Below, piece by piece: positions 35,371-46,979 of a DNA stretch of 64,000 nt. Where the stretch lies: positions 29,549,690 through 29,613,689 of the forward strand of contig NC_067129.1 in assembly GCF_021347895.1 (NCBI RefSeq), read 5' to 3'. Below the pieces are notes generated by a model. It ran no database searches. It was not told the DNA's origin and saw only the letters and a list, made by a program, of their open reading frames with translations. The DNA comes from Acanthochromis polyacanthus (lineage: Eukaryota > Chordata > Actinopteri > Pomacentridae). The first letter of the stretch is position 1; every line of letters starts with the position of its first letter. The position numbers and the translations under genes are program-made.

Positions 35371-35939
35371 AACATCCGAACTCAGAGGAGCTGAATTACG
35401 TCTATGTTCCTGTTTCCTTCTGGCTGCTAAAAAGTGATGATACTCTGGAGAAAAAAAACTAAAATCTGAAATTTTAAGCAGGTTTCTGGAAACAGTCCAG
35501 CACATTTTCGCCCGAGTCGGTTCTTGTTTGTTGTTCGGCGCAGCGTTTAACAGCTTGAGGTTTTTCTTTTTAATAAATCCACACGGACACAACACGAGAA
35601 ACCACATTTTGAAGGCTCTTAAATTTTTTAAAAGCAAAGATAAATGCCGACACTAACTGGGAAAATTGTGTAAAGCTTGGCAGAAATCTGACAAACGCAT
35701 CTCGGCACTCAGACCCCATTAGTGTCACTCCTGCTGGAATCACAGCGAGGCGTTAAACAAAAACAACATTAAACCGTCTTCCTGACGACGTGCTCCTTTC
35801 AGCAGATCGGTCAGAAAAAAACGTTCCGCTGCTTCATCGTCACCAGGAGAAAATGTTTGTAGTTTCACTGAAAAAGCAGCTGAGGCTGGCAGAACCATGC
35901 CAGAAAATGTGGGAACGTTTTATGTATAATTTTATCTCT
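35371..35939. other. Intron, no recognised element
   Basis: A 147-codon minus open frame (35194-35637) overlaps the family A end but has no known domain or codon signal. Confidence 0.45.
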
Positions 35940-36705
35940 ATTAAAGTCGATCTATATTAGTTATAGTTGCTCTAAATGAATTAAAGTTGCTCTAAATGAG
36001 TTAAGGTTGCTCTATATCAGTTAAAGCTGTTATTTAAAATTTCTATAAATTAAAATTACTCTACATTAATTAAAGGTGCTCTATTTTAATTAAAGTTATT
36101 CAAAATTAGTTGAGTTAAAATTGCTCTCTTTCATTTACAGTTGCCCTACATTAAAGTTACTTTATATTAATTAAAATTCTTCTAAATAATTTAAAGTTGC
36201 TCTACATTAAAATTACCCGACATTAAAGTTGCTTTATAATAGTTAAAGTTGCTCTAAATTTGTTAACGTTGCTCTACATTAAAGTTGCTGTACATTAACT
36301 TTAACTAAGTTAAAGTTGTTCTAATATTTAAAGTTTTTCAAAAATGAGTTAAAGTTGCTCTACATTAAAGTTGTTCTAAATGAGTTAAAGTTGTTCTAAT
36401 ATTTAAAGTTGCTCAAAAATGAGTTAAAGTTGCTCTATTATAGTTGAAGTTGCTCTATATTGATTAAAGTTGCTCTACATTCCTTAAAAATGGTTTGTAT
36501 TAGTTAGTTGTCCCATTTTATTTACAGTTGCTGTACATTAAAATTACTCTATATTAATTAAAATTGCTCTAAATAATTTAAAGTTGCTCTAAAATAGATA
36601 AAGTTGTTCTATTTTATTTAAAGTAGCTCTACATTAAAGTTGCTCTAAATTAAAGCTGTTCTACATCAATTAAAATGCTCTAAAGGAGTTAAAGTTGCTT
36701 GTGTT
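35940..36705 (+). repeat. Degenerate TTAAAGTTGCTCTA minisatellite
   Basis: About 40 imperfect copies of a 15-22-bp unit (TTAAAGTTGCTCTAAATGAG or TACATTAAAGTTGCTC), with variable linkers. It lies between family A blocks and is not related to the 19-bp array. Confidence 0.9.
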
Positions 36706-36714
36706 ATAAATTCT

Positions 36715-37155
36715 ATCATGCGTTCCCTCAACAACATCCTCAGAACACTGCAGCCTGAACGTTCCACCTTTTGTTATTATGCGTCCTCTTAAGAACATTC
36801 TGTCATCCAAGGTTCTGATAACATCCTAAAAACATTTTTTGAATGTTATTTGAGAACTTTGTTGTTATGGAACACTGTGGGAATGTTTGATAGATAAGTC
36901 TGATGTTTTGAAGATGTTTTCGGGATGTTGTTGAGGGAACATATTACAGAACCTGTAAAATGTTCCCACGATGCTGCAGAATGTTGTATGATAACAGAGG
37001 AAGGATGTTCAGTCTTGAGAACGTTTGCTGAAAATATTGCTGTTTTAGAACAACTTTGGATATCCTACTTTTAAGGAGAACATTCTGGCAATTAAAATAA
37101 ATGTACTCCTGACAGTATTAGTAGAACTTTCTCAGAACGTTTCCAGAAAACAACA
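36715..37155. repeat. Family A block, + then -
   Basis: A short plus stretch (CCCTCAACAACATCCTCAGA at about 36725) turns into minus material at about 36890 and ends with the inverted end module near 37060-37150 (CTACTTTTAAGGAGAACATT, GTAGAACTTTCTCAG). Confidence 0.55.
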
Positions 37156-37679
37156 GTCGGTTACTGGATTAACAGTACCATGCTCAGATCTAAGAGCTGC
37201 TTCAGTAGAACTCTGACTCTCAGACTCTTTGTGTTCTCACTGCAGAACCCGTAGACGAGTCTCCCCGTCCTGTCATTGTGTTCTCATGTAAATACTTTTG
37301 CTGCGTTTGTGTGATGATTTGTGTTTGGGATGACAAAGCCTCGTGTGGTTTGATCGCAGCCAGAAAAAAAGCCGGCGTTCCTTCAGCTGCCGCTCTGCGA
37401 TGGAAACCTGCCATTGGCTGATTGATCGTCCAATTACTTTCCCACTTTCCGCTCCCCGATGGGATCAGCTGAGCAAACGACTGCAATGCTTCACTTCAAA
37501 AAAGGCGCCGCCCGAACGCTGCCTCTCATGCAGAGGGACTTCTGATGGATTTCCATCGGATGTGGAGGCGGATCGGTCGGACACTCGGCTGACCAGCGAG
37601 AAACTCTGAGTGTCAGCAGCAGGTTCTAGTCGTTTCCTCACAGTAAACATTCAGAAAAGGTTTGAAAAACACTCAAGCA
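37156..37679. other. Intron, unique island between family A blocks
   Basis: Balanced base composition and no GAAC motifs (CGTCCAATTACTTTCCCACT, CGGATGTGGAGGCGGATCGG). Possible conserved non-coding island; no gene. Confidence 0.3.
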
Positions 37680-39130
37680 TGCTTAGAATGTCTTCAGAGA
37701 GCTTTAAACGATTCCTTTAAGAACATTCTGGGAACTATAAGGAAACTTCCTAGAACTGTGCAGAAATTTCATTAGAATGTTTTCTGTAGAATGTTTTTAC
37801 AACATTCCTGTCATGTATTTTGCCTTTTTGTTAAGGGAACACATGATAGAACGTTGTTCTGTATGACATTTCCACAATGATAACAAAGGAAGGATGTTCT
37901 TAATGAATGTTATGAAGACCTCAGACGACAGAACGTTCTTTATAAGATGTATGAACAAAACTGGAACATTCTAGCTGCAGTGTTCTAAGGATGTTTTGTG
38001 GTTGTTCTTGGAGGAACAGAGTATCGAAAACTCTCCTATCAAACATTCCCACAGTTTTCCATGATAGCAAAGTTCTCAAACAACATTGAGCAAATGTTTC
38101 CAAGATAAAAATGTATAAAATGTTCCCACGATGTTGCAGAATGTTGTATGATAATAGAGGAAGAACGTTCACTATTCTGTTACACTCCAACACTTTCAGA
38201 ACATCTTTAGATATCCTACTTTTAGTGAGAACATTCTGGGAACTAAAAGAAACGTACTGCTGACAATATTAATAGAACTTTGCAGAACTGTTTCAGATCC
38301 AAACTATTCTAAAAAAGTGTCTTCCAGATGTTATCGAGGCCTCAGAGTACAGACATTTTTTTAAGATTAGATTAAGATTATTATTTATAAGATGTTCCTG
38401 TCCTGTGATGTATGAACAAAGGTGTGACATTCTGACTGCAGTGTTCTAAGGATGTTTTGTGGCTGTTCTTGGAGGAACAGAGCATCGAAAACGTGCCTAT
38501 CAAACATTCCTACAGTGTTCCATAAAAGCAAAGTTCTCAAACAACATTTAACAAATGTTTCTAAGATGTTCACAGAACCTTAGATGTATTGTGATATATT
38601 TACAAAGCTGAAACATTCTGGCTACAATGTTCTGAGGATATTTTAGGGATGTTATGAGGGAACGCGTTACAGAATCTATAAAATGTTCCCACGATGTTGA
38701 ACAAAGTTGTATAAGGACGTTCTTCCTGTGTTATCACAGAATATTGTGGAACACTGTGAGAACATTTTTAGAAAAACATCAGAGTATAGATTCCCAAAAC
38801 ATGTCAGAACATTGCAGGCAAAAATGTTTCAGGTTATATATTATGCAACAGGAACATTTTGAAGGGTTTCAAAATGTTGTCAAGGCCTGAGATGAATATT
38901 TCAAGACATTTTTAGTTCTTCTTTTGTTGTCATGGAACATAATCTGACAGCATCCTCTAAACATCCTCTGAATCTTAAAACGTTCTAGTCTAGTTCACAT
39001 TTAACCTCACAAGAATGTTATTTGGCATGATAAATATCTTTAAAACAGTCTTAGAACATCAGATTAAAACTTTAAAACACCATTAGAACTTCTCGCTGAT
39101 GTTATGGGAATGTTCCTGCTAGCTGGGTTT
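37680..39130 (-). repeat. Family A block, mostly minus orientation
   Basis: Minus-type markers TGTATGAACAAA, TGTTCTTGGAGGAACAGAG and CAAACATTCCYACAGT occur twice, at about 37940-38110 and 38400-38560, i.e. a ~460-bp local tandem duplication. Inverted end modules occur near 38210-38310. Confidence 0.6.
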
Positions 39131-39639
39131 GTTCTGATTTAGAGAAAAAGTAGTTTAACCAGAATGTGTTCCAGTGTAATCTGAAGATGTTCCACTCAAA
39201 CAGAAGACTGGAACAAAAAGAACCTCCCATAGTAAACTCATTACATTTCCTGAACTGGATGATTTTTATTCTGGCACAGACAGGAAGAAACTGTGAATCT
39301 TAACACAGAAACTTCCTGCAAAGTGTTTCTCTGACTATGACTGTTCCACAGCTCCACAGTTTTCTGAGAAAAGTCGTGACTAGACTGGGAACAGCAGAGG
39401 AACCGACTTCTTGGCGACCCGGCTCGGCCCTTTGAATCCCCGCTGTGACACGGCCCAGGGAGATGAATGAATAATAGCCTCCCTGCTTCATTAAATCCTG
39501 TCAGGATCCTCCACAAAGTTTCCAGCCTCTACTTGCCCTTCTGGTGCTGTTTACGTCCCGGCAGATTCAGGACGGAGGAACGTGGACATTCTCACCTGCA
39601 GCTACGACTATCAAGTGTTTCTGGTCAGAATGTTTTCAT
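39131..39639. other. Intron, unique island
   Basis: Non-repetitive sequence with GAAGTCGGTT-type and GGCCCAGGGAGATGAATGAA segments; open frames lack known domains. Confidence 0.3.
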
Positions 39640-41520
39640 TAATACGCTTAAAAAACCCAAAGAGAACGTTAATGCTCTGATGAGTTTAACAAGATGTTCC
39701 TGTACTGTGATACATCAACAAAGGTGGAACATTAGGGATGTTGTTGAAGGAACAAATTATAGGACGTTCTTCTATAAAACAAAGATGGAACATTCTAGCT
39801 GCAGTGCTCTAAGGTTGTTTTGCACATATTGTTGAGGGAACATGTTTTAGAACATTTTTCTATGAAACATTGTCACAATGTTTGCACAATTACAAAGTAA
39901 TCAAACAAACATTCAAAACATGTTCTCCAGATGTGATCGAGGCCTCAGAACAGAACATTCCTATAATGTGATTTGCTAAAAGACAGAACATTTTGCATTT
40001 TTGTTGAGCAAACACAATACAGAACATTCTAACAAAGGAAGGATGTTTTCAATGCAACATTCAGAAAATATTGTCAAGGCACTTATCTAGACCTCAGATG
40101 ACAGAACGTTGACAAGATGCTCCTGTAACGGAATATATTAACAAAGGTGGAGCAGTCTAGCTGGAATGTTCTGAGGCTGTTTAGGAGATGTTGAGAGAAC
40201 ACGTTACAGAACATTGTTCCATAAAACATTCTTACAATGTTTGCATGATAACAAAGGAACAACCAACATTCAAAAGATATTCTCCAGATGTTATCAAAGC
40301 CTCAGATGACAGAACGTTTTAAAGCATTCCTATAATGTGATGTATTAAAGACAGAACATTTTGCCTTTTTGTTGAGGGAACGCATTATAGAACGTTTTAT
40401 CAAAGGAAGGATGTTCTCAATGCAACATTCAGAAAATGTTTTCAGGATTTTTTCTCGACCTCAGGTGACAGAACGTTCATAAGACATTCCTGTATTGTAA
40501 TATGTTAACAAAGGTGGAACATTCTAGCTCGAATGTTTTGGAAATATTGAAGGAACACAATACAGAACAGTCTTCTATTAAATATTTTGACAATGTTCCA
40601 CAATAACAAAGTCAGAACATTCTGAAACTAACATTCAAAAAAAGTTTTCCAGATGAGAGAATGTTTTATAAAGCTCTTGGGATATGACATACTAAAGGTA
40701 GAACATTTTGTAAAGAGAACAGATTATGGAACTTTCTGATAAAGGAAAATATTTTCAAGATATTCTACTTTACATTACAAAGGTGGAACATTCTGGCTGC
40801 AATGTTCTGCAGATGTTTTGGAGCAGTTGTTGATGGAACACATTCTAGCAAAGGAAGCATGTTCTCAAAGCAATGCTGAGAAACCATTTTCAAGATGTTA
40901 TTAAGACCTTAGATGACAGAACTTCATAAGACGTTGCTCTAATGTAATATAACAAAGGTGGAACAATCTAGCTGCAATGTTCTTAGGTTGTTTTGGAGAT
41001 GTTGTTGAGGGAACACGTTCTTTTATAAAACGTTCTGACAGTGTTCCAAGGTAACAGCAGAAAAATGTTCTCAAATGGACATTCAAAAAATATTTTCCAG
41101 ATTTTATCAAAGCCTCAGATGACAGAATGTTTTTGTACAGATCCTTTTGTAACGTTCCTTTAATGTGACATATTAAAGGCCGAACATTTTGCCTTTTTGT
41201 TGAGGGAACACATGATAGAACGTTCTTCTATGAGACATTTCCACAGTGATAACAAAGGAAGGATGCACCATTTAGAAATGGGAAAACATTATAGAATTCA
41301 TAACAATGTTCCACGATAAACGTTCTCAACATTCAGTTTTGGGAATGTTAGGCCACAACATTCTAACAGTTTTATCACCAAACATTCTTAGAACACCTTT
41401 AGTTATCCTGCCTTTAAGGAGAACATTCTGGGTACTAAAATAAATCTTGCTACTGAAAACATTAGTAGAACTTGGCAGAACTTAGAACATTTTTGGAACT
41501 AAAAAATTTTAGCTATGAAG
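39640..41520 (-). repeat. Family A block, minus orientation
   Basis: At least six units share AACAAAGGTGGAACATTC-like, GTTGAGGGAACA and TCAGATGACAGAA motifs at ~200-300-bp spacing. The block ends with a clear inverted end module at 41380-41510 (GCCTTTAAGGAGAACATTCT, TAGTAGAACTTGGCAGAAC). Confidence 0.65.
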
Positions 41521-42589
41521 TCATCCCCTTCCTCATGAATATGAACTTTGAATACATCTTAACCTAAAAATGTGACTGAAGAAAAGCGTAAATGTCCGTC
41601 TGGTAATGTAAGAAAGGTCAGTTAGAACGTCTGGTGCTTGCAGAACGTTCTAGAGTCATGTGTTTGATCAGCAGCTGCTGTGAGTTCAGACCAAAGTGTC
41701 GGTGCATGAAGCTAGATTCATCGCGTTCTGTAACTACTGGCTTTGTTGATTTAGCTCAATGTGGCTAATTATCCTCGTATGTCAGCATTCTGTACAGCAG
41801 AACCCCAATGTTCTCCTCACTTGTTCCAATGATTTATTGTTCTGTGGCAGGTCTGTAATGTGTTATTTCTCACAAATGTGGTTTCACTGAGTCTAATTTG
41901 TCCGGTTTGACGGAACAGTTCAGAACAGAGATTATAGGAAGGAGAACAATGCAAACAGTGAACATTTTGCAGGAACATACTGGAAAAACAAATCAAGAAC
42001 AGGGTTCTGGCAGCGTGATGGACTCCGACAGTGAATTACTTTGACAAATGGCTCGACGCCGTACACAGCTTGTCGATAGCTTCCTGTTTACCGACATAAA
42101 ACTGGGTTTACTGCTGCTGGTGGCAAACAACAAACGTTATTCCAACAAACAGAAGCTGTGAGTTTGTCCACAAATCCACTAATTGTGAATCTCAGGTGGC
42201 ATTCTGAGCACTGTTCCTTCAAATGTATAATATATTTCATTTCTTATAGGAGATTATGTGCTATCATTATTTAAACACCTCATAAAAATGTTCTGTAATG
42301 TGGTTCCTTAGCAAATGAATCCTGAATCCTCAATAACATCTGGAAATATGTTTTTAAATGTAGCTTTGAGAACATTCTTTTGACTTGCTTCCTTTAATTC
42401 TGTAACAAAAACATGATTTTTTTTTATTAAGGGTTCCTTAAAATCACTGAGAACTGAGTGAACAGCAGCAGTGATGAAGTTCTGAAGGGAACCGTAAGAA
42501 CATCAGCTGATTCTGGTGAATGTATGAGCATCAGATCTATAAACTGTTAATGTAATCACATGTTGATGACTAAATAACATTCCCAAACC
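41521..42589. other. Intron, mostly unique with scattered family A remnants
   Basis: GCAGAACGTTCTAGAG at about 41639 and AATAACATCTGGAAATATGT at about 42332 are remnants; the rest is unrecognised. Confidence 0.4.
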
Positions 42590-42955
42590 TACACAGGAAA
42601 AAATGTTTTCCAGATGTTGTCAAGACCTCAGATGACAGAACATTTTTGGAACATTCTGCCTGCAATCATTTGGCAATGTTTTTTGGATGTTCTTGAGTGC
42701 CTTCTTCTATAAAACTTTCTCACAATTTCCCATGATAAAAGAGGAATTATTGTTATCAGTCAATGTTTTCCAGATGTTATCAAGGCCTCAGATGAAAGAA
42801 TGTTTCTTTACGCAGAACATCTTATAATGCTCCTCTAATGGGATGTATAAAAGGTAGAACATTTTGAACTTTTTGTGGAGGGAAGACGTTGTGGAACGTT
42901 CTTCTGCCTGACAACATTATCACTGAACACTTTTAGAACATCTTCAGTTGTCCAA
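42590..42955 (-). repeat. Family A fragments, minus orientation
   Basis: CAGATGTTGTCAAGACCTCA and CAGATGTTATCAAGGCCTCA (about 42614 and 42770) are two unit starts, ending at the CATC microsatellite. Confidence 0.55.
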
Positions 42956-42972
42956 CCTCTGGGTTGATCTCC

Positions 42973-43215
42973 TTCCATCCATCCATCCATCCATCCATTC
43001 ACCCATCCATCAAACCAAACATACATCCATCCATCCATCCACCCATCCATCAAACCAAACATCCATCCATCCACCCATCCATCAAACCAAACATCCATCC
43101 ATCCACCCATCCATCTGCCCATCCATCAAACCAAACATCCATCCATCCATCCACCCATCCATCCATCCATCCACCCATCCATCCATCCATCAAACCATCC
43201 ATCCATCTGTCCATA
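42973..43215 (+). repeat. CATC microsatellite with higher-order unit
   Basis: (CATC)n broken repeatedly by CAAACCAAACA, so that a ~40-60-bp higher-order block recurs five times. The Ser-Ile-His-Pro or Gly-Trp-Met-Asp open frames here on both strands are artefacts. Confidence 0.97.
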
Positions 43216-43864
43216 CAACCATCGAAAACCACTTTAACTCCATTTGTAACCCTACTATCATCAAAACAAGTAGATAAACATTAAAAGAGAACATAATAAA
43301 CTACAAAACAGAGTAAAACAATAAAACAGACAATAAAAATCTACATTATTATTATCATTATTATGAACGCATTATTCATATATTCACAATAACTACTGAG
43401 AACTTGTTGGAATTTTAACAGATGCTTGATTTTGAATGTTAGTTTCTTCTTATGGACCGTTATTTGCTCCTTTTAAAACCACTTGTACTCCAACTCTAAC
43501 CCTTCTATCAGCAGATTACTGGAGCAGCTGCAGAGCTGGATTAATTGCGACTCTGCTGCAGTGATTATTGCGACGGACTGATTCCCACAGTTTCTTCTTG
43601 TGCTGTGTAAAGATGGTCACAGCGAGTGAGCGGCTGAAAACGTCTCTGGCAGCTTAACGTCGGCGGCTGAGCGTGAGCGATGGATGCTGCTGCAGGAGCC
43701 CAAGTCATTTCACGGATTTATGGCCAGACAGAGCAGAGAAAGTAGCTGTAACTTGTCATATACAGGAAAAAAATAAAGATTAGAACGCTGCCTGGGTTCT
43801 CTTCACATCAGGAAGCCGTGGGAGGCGAGGAGAGGGAACGTTCTAGACATGTGAGCTGCATGTA
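43216..43864. other. Intron, no recognised element
   Basis: A/T-rich to about 43430, then unique balanced sequence (43500-43740). Confidence 0.4.
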
Positions 43865-44120
43865 GGCGTCATATGTTCCACCATGTCAACGTTTCTTTGC
43901 AATAATGTTTAATAGAAGAACACTCTATAACATGTGTCTTTAAGATTATTTCCAGAACATCCTCAGAACATCGTAGGGAGAATGTTTCCCTTTGTTAATA
44001 CATCACAGTGCAGGAACGTCGACAACATCCAGAAAACATTTATTGAACATCGGTTTGAGGATGTTCCTCCTTACTTTTCATGGAACGTAATCTGTGTTCC
44101 TCTGAATGGAGCTGGAAATG
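43865..44120 (+). repeat. Family A fragment, plus orientation
   Basis: One unit: CCAGAACATCCTCAGAACAT, CCTTTGTTAATACATCACAG, GACAACATCCAGAAAACATT. Confidence 0.55.
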
Positions 44121-45129
44121 AAAATTAAATGTTGATTAAAACATTTAAAATATTCTGATGTTGCTGGAACGTTCACTGCCATAATTTAATATATCGGAAC
44201 AAAACAAGAATGTGACAAAGAGAGTCTTCAGTGTTCTTAAAAGCAGAAGAAAAGAACCCCATGTGTGAGCAGATAAATCAGATCCGGCTGACAAACAGTG
44301 TTTATCGTCTCTCTGGGAGACAGATGGCAGCCAAACCTGGAGGTAAAAACTCCTCAGAGGTCTTGTTTTAATCTCACACACCTGCTAATTAGATGACTGA
44401 GCGATCTAAACAACACCGTCAATGTCAAACCGGAACCTTTAATGAAATACGCGTTAAATTACGTCCTTTAAATGTGTGTTCTTGTTGCAAATATCCAGAT
44501 TATTGCAGAGCTAAAAGCAGCCTGGAGAGGAGGTCGACCCAGCGTCAGTCAGATCCAAGCGGCTCCGAGTGGCCGGCTGATGGGATCATCGGGGTCGGCG
44601 TTCTCCAACACCTCCCTGCAAAGTCTGGTGATTCTCAGTAGATAAAAAACACATTCTGGGGCAACTTATTGAGCGACGGGAGCAGAGCTGCAGAGCTGCA
44701 GAGCCTCCACTGATAAAGGATGGTGAGAAGAGTGCAGCAGCTACAGCGTGGGGAGTGCTGACACCTTTAGGCCTCGACAGGGAGGAAAAGAAACAGGATG
44801 AGGCAAGAAGCAGTTGGAGCTTCTCAAGATGTTGTGGTTGAATATCATCTGATAATATCTGCTCAATGCAATGTTTACAATCTATGCAGTCAAAGGTTTT
44901 CTTGAATATAAGGACTACAAAGGATGGAATCCAGTTCAACAGCTTTGCAAAAATCTGCTTTACAAGCTCTGATTTTCCATTTGTCTTCTACGTTTTAGGC
45001 CAGTTCAGACAGAATTCCTGAAATATGTTGCTGCACTGGCTCAGAATTTAAGTAATGGATATGTGGAACCCAAAACTACTAAGTTCTGCTAAATATCTGG
45101 GCTGCATGTTGAGAACGTCTCACCTCAGA
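44121..45129. other. Intron, no recognised element
   Basis: Unique sequence; a 117-codon minus open frame (44586-44939) and an 82-codon plus frame have no known domain. Confidence 0.4.
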
Positions 45130-45640
45130 AGTCACTTTAAAGGTTCAATATCTGCAGAAATAAAACTTCAGCAGCCTTGAAATTTGGTGAGAACTCAGAC
45201 AGAAGAGTTTTCAGAAGATTGAAATGATTGAATGGCTGTATCAAAGGCAAAATCTTTCATTTTTGGCCTTTGAAAATGGAATAAAGTGCAATATTTTCGA
45301 ACGAGGGTGCTACAGGGGTCCTAGAAAGTTCCTGTAAGTGTATATATACTTATGGATGAATTCATGTTTCTTACTAAAAAACACAGTCTTTGGTCAACAT
45401 TTCACCAACTTTTGAGGCTCTAACATCAGTAGAATCTGATGTGCGAAACGTTTGACAAGACAAAGTTCCAGTTTTCTGCTATTTTGACTTGAAACTGCCC
45501 AAAATGAAGAACAAAAGTCCAAAAAAGACTAAATGTGTCCCAAATATCAAATTTGTTCACAGTTACATAAAACTTGTCCAAAATGACTGAAAATTGAAAA
45601 ATGAATCCAAAATAAAACTCTGAACAAACTTAACAAAGTT
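45130..45640. repeat. Family B copy, third locus
   Basis: AGAAAGTTCCTGTAAGTGTA, CAGTCTTTGGTCAACATTTC (about 45384) and GAGGCTCTAACATCAGTAGA match the 11843-13400 array. It sits between family A blocks. Confidence 0.7.
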
Positions 45641-46255
45641 GGAACATTCAGGCTGCAATGTTCCGAGGATGTTTTAGTGTTTGTTGTTGAGGGAACATAT
45701 TATAGAATCTATAAGATGTTACCACAATGTGACACAATATTAAAAGGAAGAACATTGCCAGATTTTGGAATATTAGGGCGGAACAGTCTAACAATGTTAT
45801 CACCAACCGTTTTTAGATGTACGACGATATATTAACAAAGGTGGAACATTCTGTCTGCAATGTTTTGGGAATGAAAGGAAGAACGTTCTCAAACCAGCAT
45901 TTACAAAATGCTTTCCAGATGTTATCAGAACCTCAGATGACAGAATGTTCTTTATAAGATGTTACAACATCTTATCAAAGGTGGAACATTCTGGCTCAAA
46001 GGTTCTGAGGATGTTTTAAAGGGGCATAATATAGAATCTATCAAATATTCCCACAGTGTTACATGATAAAAAACAAAACAAAGCGAGAACGTTCTCAGGG
46101 CAATGCTTAATTTTGAGGACATGAGAGCATAACGGTCTGATATTTTTGGAACATCTTTAGTTATTCCACTTTTAAGAATATCATTCTGGCAACTAAAAGG
46201 AAACTTCCCACAGAAAAGATTAGTAGAACCTTTTCAGAACATTTTTTGTCGTATG
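45641..46255 (-). repeat. Family A block, minus orientation
   Basis: CAAAGGTGGAACATTCTG occurs twice (about 45837 and 45977). The inverted end module at 46150-46250 (CCACTTTTAAGAATATCATT, AAAGATTAGTAGAACC) closes the block. Confidence 0.6.
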
Positions 46256-46979
46256 AAAAACTCGAGCTGGGATGCAGATCTGTCGGAACCCTTAGAACGT
46301 CTTCGGGATCTTCTCAGAGCTTTATGGCAACTTTCTTTTTATTAAAATGAAAGATGAGGATGATACTTGAGCGGCTCAGGATCTAATTCACAAAACAGAA
46401 TCAATGTGCATGAGTCATTAGCAACCCAACACTGCCTGACCAAAGCTAGAACACACACATTAAAGAACCTTCCCCTCTTTCGGTTCTGCTGACGCTGAGT
46501 TACCTTCCGGTTTAACAGCAGCCTGCAGTCACACTAAAACTCTTCATTATGCACCTGAACTGCTGCTAACCCGAGGCCGGTTAAACCACAAGCTGACGGG
46601 TTCTTAGCGCTGAAGTTTTCCTGTGAGCTGACTCAGATTACATATGTTGTAATTGCAGAAATGACCTTGGGTTCTATTATTAATGCAGTCGTAAAAAGGA
46701 ACCCTCCAGTGCCGGTGAAATTGCCTCATTTTCCACATCAGCTTCTCTCTCGCTCTTATCAAGCTGCTGTGCTTGTTTGCAGCTGTTTGCTAAAATGAAA
46801 CTGTTGTTCTTCTGAGTCCCTCATTATCCTTCAGAGATCGTTCATGGAGAACATTTAGTGAAGAATATTTGTCTGTTAACTCCTAATAGTTTCTGTAATA
46901 ACGATGAACAGACTCTGAATATAAAACACCAGTTTATGTTCCTCTGCACATTATTCAGCATCAACATTTTGTCGAAATA
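46256..46979. other. Intron, unique island
   Basis: Unique sequence between two family A blocks; no gene. Confidence 0.4.

Noticed and set aside
35194..35637. 147-codon minus open frame
   Set aside because: Runs from family A into unique intron; no domain.
42948..43284. Overlapping open frames rich in Ser-Ile-His-Pro or Gly-Trp-Met-Asp
   Set aside because: They are translations of the CATC/GATG microsatellite.
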